Assembly (NCBI RefSeq): GCF_042453785.1
Contig: NC_091664.1
Coordinates: 1,913,001 to 1,977,000, forward strand
Direction of reading: 5' to 3'
DNA length: 64,000 nt
Source of the DNA: Malus domestica
Lineage: Eukaryota; Streptophyta; Magnoliopsida; Rosales; Rosaceae
The notes beneath the pieces were generated by a model. That model worked only from the letters and a program-made list of their open reading frames with translations. It ran no database searches and was not told the DNA's origin. This document shows, piece by piece, positions 55,519 to 64,000 of this stretch. How positions within the stretch are numbered: the first letter of the stretch is position 1; every line of letters begins with the position of its first letter. The position numbers and the translations under genes were made by a program.

Positions 55519-56937
55519 ATGGGAAGCGAAGGAAGCCACAGCACACAGAATGACACCCCCCTTGCACATAGTGCGAAACAACGAAAGAAGGAAGGAAAAC
55601 GAGTTCTTCTTCAAGCTAAAGTCAATGAGTTGGAAGCTCAGAACAACAAGATAGCAATGAGGAATGAGGTCCTCCAGGAGCAATATGAGAAGCTCTTCGA
55701 GACACTTCACGAAGCTAGGCAAGCTCAGACACGCGAGCTTGTTGCCCCCGTGGAAGTCAACCATCAACTGGGTGCCCTCCAACATGGAGGGTCACATGCA
55801 TTCGACATAGATATCCCTGATAGGGAACAAATTACCCCTCGATTTGATAATCAACATGAGGCTTCTCTTAACCCAGTTGCTTCGACCCGAACCATGAGAA
55901 GCGGAGGGAGACACCTCTTTGCTGAAGGGGCAGAAGGATCGAAAGCCGTCTTTCGCGATTGTCGGGATTTCCTGAAGCAACGTCGAGAGAATTCCATCCA
56001 TATAAGCTCAAAGATCAATGACCCAAGGATTTCTGAGAGACTCGGTCCCCTGCCACGGCCCGAGCCGGCCACCAACTTGGGGAAGGTGCAACAAGTCCTA
56101 GAGAGACATGAGGGTACAGGGGACTCAGAGGTGTTCCGACAGACATACCCTGGAAGCCAGTACAGCGAGTCCAGGGAAAAATCACATGCCCTTGATCAAA
56201 CCTTCCTAATTCCAAGAGGAGATGGAGATTTACGAAAGAAAGCTCCAGTGGCACATAACTCCGTTCAGGACCCTCTTGTCCTACAACTTCTTGAGGAAGT
56301 AAACAAGTTGAAGGCTGAACGTCAGGCTGAAATACCTGACTGGAACCAACCCAGGCCTGGCCCTCTTACAAGGAGGATCCTCAACACCCCCCTTCAAGCA
56401 AAGACAAAGCAGAAGCTTGGCTTGCAACTTTATACTGGAAAAGAGGACCCGATTGAGCACCTTAACCTCTTTGAGTCCACCATGGCATACCGGATGCACA
56501 CCGACGAAGAACGATGTCTTCTCTTCCCCTCCACCCTCTCTGGCGGAGCTCTAAATTGGTATTGTCGTCTTACACCTGAGACGGTAGACTCATTTGAGGA
56601 ATTGAGGAAACTATTTGTTTCCCAACACATTTTCCAAACCGATCGCTTGCACTCTGCAGATGACCTGTACACTATCCGCCAGAGGCCAGACGAGTCATTA
56701 CGTATGTATGCTGGCCGCTTCAGCCATGAATACTCCCGGTGTGCCGAGGCAGACGACAAGACTGCCCTCAAAGCCTTCACGGCAGGCCTACGTGATTGTT
56801 TCTTTAAATACATGATCAATGCCAATACTTGGAAGACTTACTCTGAGGTGATGGCGCAGGCTTATAACCATGCCTCCGCCGAGGCAAAGACATATCAGGA
56901 GAAACCCCCTCACCCAACGCCATGGAGGAAGAACTAG
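55519..56937 (+). CDS. Retrotransposon gag, copy 2, intact
   Basis: A 472-residue gag from ATG 55519 (MGSEGSHSTQND) to TAG at 56937; the longer open frame upstream lies in the LTR and primer region. An N-terminal coiled coil (about residues 30-75, VNELEAQNNKIAMRNEVLQE) is followed by a polar linker. The Gypsy-type gag capsid domain (retrotransposon gag family) lies at about residues 295-455, with LGLQLYTGKEDPIEHLNLFE, GGALNWYCRL, SFEELRKLFVSQ and FTAGLRDCFFKYMI. There is no zinc knuckle or protease after it. It would form virus-like particles that package the element RNA, while RT and integrase would have to come from another element. Copy 1 has a stop at the position of codon 22. Confidence 0.9.
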   Translation: MGSEGSHSTQNDTPLAHSAKQRKKEGKRVLLQAKVNELEAQNNKIAMRNEVLQEQYEKLFETLHEARQAQTRELVAPVEVNHQLGALQHGGSHAFDIDIPDREQITPRFDNQHEASLNPVASTRTMRSGGRHLFAEGAEGSKAVFRDCRDFLKQRRENSIHISSKINDPRISERLGPLPRPEPATNLGKVQQVLERHEGTGDSEVFRQTYPGSQYSESREKSHALDQTFLIPRGDGDLRKKAPVAHNSVQDPLVLQLLEEVNKLKAERQAEIPDWNQPRPGPLTRRILNTPLQAKTKQKLGLQLYTGKEDPIEHLNLFESTMAYRMHTDEERCLLFPSTLSGGALNWYCRLTPETVDSFEELRKLFVSQHIFQTDRLHSADDLYTIRQRPDESLRMYAGRFSHEYSRCAEADDKTALKAFTAGLRDCFFKYMINANTWKTYSEVMAQAYNHASAEAKTYQEKPPHPTPWRKN

Positions 56938-57148
56938 CAATAGCTAAAGTTTGACGGTTGGGAAGATCATCCAATGTTTCTCTAGTACAGGACTCTAACA
57001 AAGACCCCGAAGACTCCGACATTGCAGACTCAGACTTAGAGCTAAAGCTAGAAGAGCCCTCATCACTAGAACTTCCAGGCTCTGACATCTACAATAAGAA
57101 GAAACAAATTCTATCACTACATGCATGATCAAAACCGTGTCAAGCGCC

Positions 57149-57790
57149 AAAAAAAAAAAAAAAAAAAAAACAGCTTCACCCGAAAAGCTTCACCTCCAAA
57201 ACTTCACCCAAAAAGCTTCATCCAAAAAGTTTCACCCAAAAAGCTTCACCTAAAAAAGCTTCACCCAAAAAAAAAAAAAAAACTTCACCTCCAAAAAGCT
57301 TCACCCAAACAGCTTCACCTAAAAAAGCTTCACCCACAAAGCTTCACCTAAACAGCTTTACCCACAAAGCTTCACCCAAAAAGCTTCACCCACAAAACTT
57401 CACCCAAAAAGCTTCATCCAAAAAGTTTCACCCAAAAAGCTTCACCTAAAAAAGCTTCACCCAAAAAAAAAAAAAAAAAAAAAAAACTTCACCTCCAAAA
57501 AGCTTCACCCAAACAGTTTCACCTAAAAAAGCTTCACCCACAAAGCTTCACCTAAAAAGCTTCACCCAAACAGCTTCACCTAAAAAAGCTTCACCCACAA
57601 AGCTTCACCTAAAAAGCTTCACCCACAAAGCTTCACCCAAAAAACTTCACCCGAAAAGCTTCACTTAAAAAAGCTTCACCTACACAGCTTCACCTAAAAA
57701 AGCTTCACCTAGAAAGCTCCCTCTACATACTTTCACCTACAAAGCTTCACCATCAAAGCTTCACCTCGAAAGCTTCATCTACAAAGCTTC
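57149..57790 (+). repeat. Minisatellite of AAAGCTTCACC units, copy 2
   Basis: About 640 bp of the same HindIII-containing units as in copy 1, about 320 bp shorter. Most of the size difference between the two elements is explained by this array. Confidence 0.95.
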
Positions 57791-58372
57791 AACACAAAAC
57801 CTTGCTCCAAATAAACAAATTTTGTTCACAAAACCCAAGATGCCCTTGAACTTGTACAAAAACACTTGGGTAAACATAAACATTTTTTGTTTTACACCCA
57901 CAAGGGCCCAAAATTTTCCTTCTTATTTATTCACTTATATATGTTCCCAAACATATTATAATAGATCCAACAACAAGCCAAAGTCCCAAGTTTCATAATG
58001 GACAAAAGTACAAGCAATTCATCAATAATGAAGGTGCTACAAAACTTGGAATCTGCCCCAAAATAGAAATCCAACCAAAGAGACTTTTTCTCTCTCTCCC
58101 TCTTTCGCCTCCTTTCATCTATCAAATTTCTGCAACTTCTGCTCTTCTCCAATGGAGCTGAATTTTGAACACCCTATAGTTTTTGAGCATATGAACAACT
58201 TTCAAGAAGGAACCATTTCTGTTTGAGCGACGGAAATTAAAGTGTTGAAGCTCCAAACATGACAGTCGGATTCTTGCAAATTTCGAAGCTGCTATGATGT
58301 TTCGAAGATCTGGAAATATTTAACCATTAGTTCATTCTGAATTTTTGATATGTTATGAAAGAGACGATGAGG
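57791..58372. other. Internal non-coding region, copy 2
   Basis: Counterpart of 13867-14440; no gene. Confidence 0.5.
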
Positions 58373-58930
58373 CACAACTTCAATGAAGAAAGCATGCTGA
58401 TCTGAACAATAGAAAATGGAGTTTCGAAGCTCACAACAAATCTGACGGGTTGACAGAAAAATAATAACCAGTCATTCATCATACCTAAATTTCTTGAGTT
58501 ATACAGCTCCGAGGGATCTCAAATTTGGATATGTTGTAGTTCATAAGCTGAGGAACAACTTCAATGAAGAAAGCATGCTGATCTGAGCAAGAGAAAATAG
58601 AGTTTCAAAGCTCACAACAAATCTGACGGGTTGACAGATAAATGATAAACAGTCACTCATCATACCTGGATTTCTGGAGTTATACTGCTCCGAGGGACCT
58701 CAAATTTGGATATGTTGTAGTTCACAAGTTAAGGAACAACTTCGATGAAGAAAGTATGTTGAGATGAACAAGAAAAAATGGAGTTTAGAAGCTCACAACA
58801 AGTCTGACGGGTTAACAGAAAATTGATGAACAGTTACTCATCATACCTGAATTTCTGGAGTTGTACTACTCCGATGGATCTCAAATTTGGAGATGTTGTA
58901 GTTCACAAGATAAGGAACAACTTTCATGAA
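58373..58930 (+). repeat. 181-bp tandem repeat, about three copies (copy 2)
   Basis: Unit starts at 58373, 58554, 58735 and 58916, the same 181-bp period as copy 1. Confidence 0.93.
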
Positions 58931-59547
58931 GACGACTTTGCGATCTGAGCTATAGAGAATGGTGTTATCTTGCATCCACTCAGGCTGATTAGTGGAAACG
59001 AAAAGCAATTCCACCAAAGAAAAAGATGAAAAAGAGAGAAAAGCTACTAATTGCACTTGATCTTGTCTAGTCAATAGCATGCAGCATCAAACACACAAAA
59101 GTTGGAAATATTTTTAGACAAGGCATATGCGAATGTGTGACATCGAAACAAGGATTCGTTACTTTGACAAATTAGTAACAAGCGAGACACCTCATTCGGC
59201 AACTCTCTTCGCCTAAAGACTTGGGGGACTCCCACCATATGCTACTGCACCTTAATACTCGGCAGTCTCACAACCACTCAGTGACTTGGATTTTTCAAGT
59301 CTCCAACCGAGAAGTTTTCCTCACTCGGGAAATTAAGGGAACACTACCTCAAACTACATGCTTCACTCACAAAGCTTCAACAATACAGGTTTCAACAAAA
59401 GCAAAAATTCAAAGAACTTTATGAAGAAGGCTTTGGTGTATTTAACACAATATATTGAAATGAAGCAAAGCTTATTTATTAATATTTTCGATAAGCCACA
59501 AATATGTACATATACATGAGTCAAAATAAACAAACAAAAGGGAGCCT

Positions 59548-60222
59548 TCACAAAGGTTGCTTAGGGGAAGTCTCAGCAGTCGGTAGAGCCCCAGAAAGAG
59601 AAAGCACCGGAGGGTGGTTATCCGGAGCCTCAGTACTTGACAAAACCCCAGAAGGAGGAGGCATTGGAGGTTCATCATTTGAAGCTTCATTACCAGGTAC
59701 AGCCCCAGAGGACGAATGCAATAAATGCCTTTGGAACAAACCCACAAACCGCTGATGATCAAGTAAAACCTTACCATCAGATTCCTTCATCTGGTCAAGC
59801 TTCCTCTTCATGTTTGTAGCATAGTCATGGGCGAGCCGGTGCAACTGCTTATTCTCATGCTTGAGCCCTCTAATCTCCTGTTTGAGACTCATCACTTCAG
59901 CAGCCAATGATTCAACTTGGCGGGTTCTAGCAAATAGGCGTTGGGCCATATTAGACACAGAACCTGCACACTGAACACTAAGAGCCAGAGAGTCCTTAAC
60001 AGCCAACTCATCAGACCGTTTGGAAAGTAGTCTGTTATCTTTGGGAGTGAGAAGGTTCTTGGCCACCACTGCAGCGGTCATATCATTCTTCATCACAGAA
60101 TCCCCAACGGTAAGAGGACCAGTAGGGGATATGAAGGATGGGCGCCATATGTTGTCTGGAGAAGGCGTGGCTGTCTCTTTTCCAAGGTTCAGGTCAAAAC
60201 GACGGTCGGAGGGTCCAGACAT
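59548..60222 (-). CDS. Antisense ORF of the pol-less Gypsy element, copy 2
   Basis: A 224-residue protein starting at MSGPSDRR (ATG 60222), as in copy 1, with only a few changes that I can see (Gly-Glu to Gly-Lys near residue 16, an Arg to Lys near residue 55, Pro to His in the tail). It has a coiled coil in the middle, a Ser/Pro-rich tail and no enzymatic motif. The frame is fully open in both young copies. A TATA-like TTTTTATAGAGGC lies about 110 bp upstream on the minus strand. Function unknown; structural partner of gag, regulator or nucleic-acid-binding protein are all possible. Confidence 0.85.
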   Translation of the reverse strand: MSGPSDRRFDLNLGKETATPSPDNIWRPSFISPTGPLTVGDSVMKNDMTAAVVAKNLLTPKDNRLLSKRSDELAVKDSLALSVQCAGSVSNMAQRLFARTRQVESLAAEVMSLKQEIRGLKHENKQLHRLAHDYATNMKRKLDQMKESDGKVLLDHQRFVGLFQRHLLHSSSGAVPGNEASNDEPPMPPPSGVLSSTEAPDNHPPVLSLSGALPTAETSPKQPL

Positions 60223-60362
60223 TTTCAAATGTGTTGAAGAAGGAAGAGGTCAGACAAATCAAGATCTTAGAAGTGCAAGAAATGAGCTTCTACTGGTAGA
60301 GATTCAGGTGTGCTGTGGAACTTAATGCCAGCCTCTATAAAAATCTGCACTCGACGGAGCTT

Positions 60363-60510
60363 CAGAAATCGAAGAGGCGTTTGCTTTCTCAAAAGCTGGG
60401 CTGCTCAGAGACCACGAGGGCCGATCTCAGAAATCGAAGAGGCGTTTGCTTTCTCAAAAGCTGGGCTGCTCAGAGACCACGAGGGCCGATCTCAGAAATC
60501 GAAGAAGCAC
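60363..60510. repeat. 65-bp tandem duplication, copy 2
   Basis: Same duplication as at 16433 in copy 1, so it predates the split of the two copies. Confidence 0.9.
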
Positions 60511-62398
60511 CTGCTTTTTCAGCCTCGTCAGCACCTGTCACATGCACACTCAGCTTTGCGGAAATTACGGGCAATCTGTCGAAGATTTCTGGTGAAGTAG
60601 AAAGCACGTGAATCTTACTGTTCAATCACCGCTCTCCATATGCACCATCAACTCCTCGGGTACCACATATAACTTTATCAAAGATCTCTGACAAAGTTTA
60701 GGCACGAGAATTTCGAAGTTCCAGCTACCCTACTATTACCCATAAGGGTAAAGGAACAGCACCACTGCTTGACAACTGGAAAGTCCCTATGTGTGTCGAC
60801 CTCCGTGTTTTGCGGCAAGACAGGTTGGCAAGAACGTCCAACCTTTACTCACATTCGAGAAAAGACTCCCAACATAATTACTTTCTCAAAAACCGGAGTA
60901 GCACCGCTTTCCGAATCTCGAGAGTCAGATCCTCGACGGGATTGCTTGTTCGAAAACCGAAGAGGCACAACTCTCAGAACTTCGAGAGCCAGATTTCCTT
61001 AGATAAAGCTTGTCTGTAATCTTCACACGTAACATCAGCTTTCCAGATACCACATACCACTTTTTCAAAGTGCTCTGACAAAATTAAAACACGTGAAGCT
61101 GGCAGCTCCCACTACATTGCTGTGACCAAGAAGGGTAAAGGAATAGCATTACTACTTGTTATTGGGAAATCCCTATATACATTGACCTCCCTCCTCAACG
61201 GACAGGCAAACCTGCAAAAATGCTCAACCCTTTCTCGCATTCGAAAAGGCACCCTCAACATAACCTTTCGAAATACTCAGCTTTATTTCCCCCCGATAAT
61301 ACCTCAGCAAATAAGCCACACCAAGAACAAGAGTATCTCATATCATCAGGGTCGAAAGCAAGAGTATCCCATATCATGCTTTCTCCCTATCTTTGTCTTT
61401 GTCCTTGTCCACACCTGCAGGACAAGGAGAAAGAGAGCAGTCAGTCGGAACCTGAAATCAAACCTCCAATTTGGAACTGACTGCCTGGAGCCTCTGCCTG
61501 GTTGCTTACTTAGCATTGCTCTCGAGTACTCATCCTCAACTGATGTCAAGGTCACGAATTCCACCGGCAAATACCTCATGACAGTTGATCAGATATTGGC
61601 TCTTTACACTGAAGCTGCCAAGCGTGGATGAGTCACTATGAAGGAATGTTCTGAATGACCATTTAAATGCAAAGGTTGCACACCACTTCTGCCATGCAAA
61701 AGATTGAAGCAGAAGGTTCAACGGTGAGCTGAAACAGATCACTACAGCACGACACATTTCCATACCACATTCATTATTCCGTCAACAGCAAAAGTATCCC
61801 ATATCATCAAGGTCGAACGTACTCTAGATTTGATGGACTTGTTTTGACCCTCAAATTTTTGAGTCGGCCTTATACTCTGAAGGGCACCAGAAAACCCTCC
61901 AGCACAGTTCAAGAATAAGCCTGTGGAAAGTTACTTCTTCAAAAGCAAAAGTATCTCATATCATCTCTTATCCATTTGCTTCTCCTTATCCTGGCAGTTG
62001 AATGAGAGACAAGGAGAAGGAGAACAATCAACCGGAAGCCGAAGTCAAACCTCTGATCCTGGGTTGCTTACTTGGAAGTTTGACTGCTTACCTTGTCTGT
62101 CACCTCTTTCGGCAGATCTCCTAGCTCGGCAACTTGGGGGACTTCTACTATAGGGTTTGTATCACACTTGACTAAGCCCGAAACTACAACTAAGCTTCAA
62201 GTGAAATTGATACATTACCTTGTGCGTCAACATCAGCTAAATACACCATTCCCGGATGGAGGAAAGGTACTTCCAGAGAAGGGCAGATGAAGATCAGACC
62301 ACACTTCGGTACTTAGAAGTTTCGTGATTACTCAAGGGATTGGATCTTGCAAGTCCCCAACCGAGGAGTTTTCCTCACTCGGGAACTTAGGGGAGCAC
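60511..62398 (+). other. 3' internal non-coding region, copy 2
   Basis: Counterpart of 16581-18468, including the internal LTR-start-like TGTATCACACTTGACTAAGC near 62158. No gene recognised; the 169-residue frame at 61122-61631 is kept in both copies but shows no motif. Confidence 0.55.
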
Positions 62399-62910
62399 TG
62401 TTTGTACCATACTTGACCAATCCCGAAACTACCGAGCACCGGCCAACGCTATACTGTCAAGGACCCAGAAGAGTTCCCCTCCGACTAGGAGGCCAATCAC
62501 TACTCGACACGTGTCAAGATTAGAAGCCAATCAGAGCGCAGCACGTGTCGACATCAAGAACCAATCATAACATGACACATGTCAATGTGACAAAGCTACA
62601 AGTTTTTCTATAAATAGGGGTCATTCCCCCACAATATTGCCTAATGCCATTTGTGTTAAATCATTCACAAGAACTCACTAAATTGAGAGCTTGATCCTTT
62701 GTACTTGTGTAAGCCCTTCACTACTAATAAGAACTCCTCTACTCCGTGGACGTAGCCAATCTGGGTGAACCACGTACATCCTGTGTTTGCTTCTCTGTCT
62801 CTATTCATTTACGTACTTATCCTCACTAGTGACCGAAGCAACCAAGCGAAGGTCATAAAATCTGACACTTTCTGTTGTACCAAAGTCTTCGCTGATTTTG
62901 TGCATCAACA
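62399..62910 (+). repeat. 3' LTR of copy 2
   Basis: 512 bp from TGTTTGTACC to CATCAACA, after the purine tract CTTAGGGGAGCAC. Confidence 0.96.
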
Positions 62911-63035
62911 TTACCGATATTTAATACCTTGCTCTGTACTCATATCAAATAAATTGTTTACCATAATAGTCACATTTGAAATAAATATTTGTTACATATA
63001 CAAGAGGTAAATCACTTTTGTTGTCAATTCTCTTA

Positions 63036-63338
63036 GGGTGCGTTTGGTACGTGGGACGGGACGGGACGGAACGGGACGAGGTGTTCCGTCCCGCGTTTGG
63101 TGCGCCAAAAATGGGTGGAACGGGCTGTTTCACGGGACAGATTTTGGATGTTTTTGCGTCCCACCTCCCCCTTGGAACGGGTTTGTTCCACGTCTGTGGA
63201 ACACAATGTTTTACCATTTTAAGACAAATATACCCCATGTCTTTTTCAAAAATTACACCTTCGTTCCGTCCCGTCCCGTCCCGTTCCGTCCCGTCCCGTC
63301 CGATCCCGTTCCGTTCCGTCTGCGTACCAAACGCACCC
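63036..63338. mobile_element. PIF/Harbinger-type MITE, 303 bp, with GGGAC arrays
   Basis: Terminal inverted repeats GGGTGCGTTTGGTACG and CGTACCAAACGCACCC are flanked by TTA (63033-63035 and 63339-63341). The subterminal parts are tandem GGGACGGGAC pentamers on the left and their complement CCCGTCCCGT on the right. Non-coding; frames over it are artefacts. Confidence 0.9.
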
Positions 63339-63459
63339 TTAAGGCTCGTTAGTAAAAACTTTTAAAAGTATTTTTAATTATTTTAAAAATATTTTTAAAC
63401 GAGTATTTAAAATTATCCAAATAATTATGAGATGAATTAGTGACAAGAGTACATGTCGT

Positions 63460-63671
63460 GGGACAAAGATTGTCTGCCCTCCTTGTTCCCGTGCTCTCCC
63501 GTGCCTTCCTGTTTTGTGTGGTCACGGTTAAGCCACGTCAACATTTTATATTATTTTTTATAGAGATAATAAGACAAAAATAAATAGTAATATAAAATGT
63601 TGACATGGCTTAACCGTGACCATACAAAAGCATGAGAGGATACGAACAAGAAGACAGACAATCCTTGTCCC
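63460..63671. mobile_element. 212-bp hairpin MITE
   Basis: Almost the whole element is an inverted repeat of about 100 bp: left GGGACAAAGATTGTCTG, right CAGACAATCCTTGTCCC, and further in GGTCACGGTTAAGCCACGTC against GACATGGCTTAACCGTGACC. Flanks ATGTCGT and ATGCCGT suggest a 7-9 bp target duplication with one change. Confidence 0.8.
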
Positions 63672-64000
63672 ATGCCGTGTGCATGACCAAATTGCGTACT
63701 TGGAAAAGTAAAAGCCAGACTTTGGTTACAACGAGATTTGTTGTTATGTCAAGGAGTCAACGAGTGTGTTGTGTTAGGGTATTGGGAATTTTGACGAACT
63801 TGGTGGAGGGGATGGGTGGTATGAAGATAAGATAACAACGTGAGAACGGAATTGGATTGTAAAATTAGTTAAGTACGAATTTTATGGCCCGTTTGGTACC
63901 CTACCGAAAATAATTTTCTCTTAAGAACAGTTTTTCATAAAATTTAAAAACTTGTTTGGTATAACACAAAATTGTTTTGAAGTGTTCACAAGTTCTTTTC
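63672..64000. other. Intergenic, right edge of window
   Basis: No gene is supported. From 63884 GGCCCGTTTGGTACCCTACC looks like the left end of another DNA transposon that continues beyond the window. Confidence 0.4.

Larger units (their letters stand above)
54900..62910 (+). mobile_element. Pol-less Gypsy-type LTR element, copy 2 (8.0 kb), complete
   Basis: LTRs at 54900-55411 and 62399-62910 (512 bp each). The target duplication TTACC stands at 54895-54899 and 62911-62915. I count about four differences between the LTRs, so the insertion is recent. The organisation is the same as in copy 1: primer site, gag, minisatellite, 181-bp repeats and antisense ORF, with no pol. It is inserted inside the hAT-like element. 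Confidence 0.97.
53308..62931. mobile_element. hAT-like non-autonomous element, split by the LTR element at 54900
   Basis: The left end CATGGATTTAAATATCGATA and the reverse complement of the right end CAAGGTATTAAATATCGGTA form an inverted repeat of about 27 bp (continuing to TATCGG). The 8-mer CTCTGTAC stands at 53300-53307 and 62932-62939. An 8-bp duplication and ends starting CA fit hAT. Removing the nested LTR element and one TSD leaves about 1.6 kb. The subterminal parts are full of ATCGATATTATCG palindromes. No transposase is seen. Confidence 0.85.

Overview
This window is nuclear DNA from a dicot plant. The closest fit I can infer is an apple- or pear-like Rosaceae genome. It has intron-containing plant genes, including a 245-residue thaumatin-like protein very close in length and sequence to the apple fruit allergen family, and most of the rest is layered transposable elements. 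The genus is an inference from gene similarity, not something read directly.

Only four host loci look real. (1) A BURP-domain gene lies on the minus strand at 7176-8092, but its first exon is not visible. (2) A short intronless gene of unknown function lies at 19651-20148 (minus). (3) A complete two-exon thaumatin-like gene lies at 30216-31226 (minus). (4) A complete seven-exon selenium-binding protein gene lies at 48305-52704 (minus). Two host relics are also present: an F-box/FBA pseudogene (about 25.5-27.1 kb) and a fragment of the last exon of a selenium-binding protein gene (about 24.8 kb).

Layout: 1-3.5 kb is a decayed Ty1/copia pol. 3.5-5.6 kb is a tandem duplication carrying a Mutator-type MITE. 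5.5-6.7 kb is a decayed copia gag-protease. At 9.0-9.5 kb there is a solo LTR with a target duplication, and 10.7-19.0 kb is a long Gypsy-type element without pol that encodes a gag and a separate antisense coiled-coil ORF. 20.2-24.4 kb is a cluster of inverted-repeat DNA transposons. A 1-kb TRIM-like LTR element sits inside the F-box relic. 31-40 kb holds decayed repeats, a Mutator-like MITE and a hAT relic. 39.97-48.26 kb is a LINE (RTE-like) composite flanked by two 720-bp direct copies of the target. 53.3-62.9 kb is a hAT-like element into which a second, younger copy of the pol-less Gypsy element has inserted, with target duplications visible at both levels. 62.9-64 kb holds two more MITEs.

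The most unusual items are: the LINE composite (full-length LINE, about 3.2 kb of foreign retroelement DNA, and a second LINE 3' end) bounded by an exactly equal-length 720-bp duplication 45 bp downstream of the selenium-binding protein stop codon; and the pol-less Gypsy elements, whose antisense ORF has its own conserved TATA-like sequence and is preserved at protein level in a much more diverged third copy.
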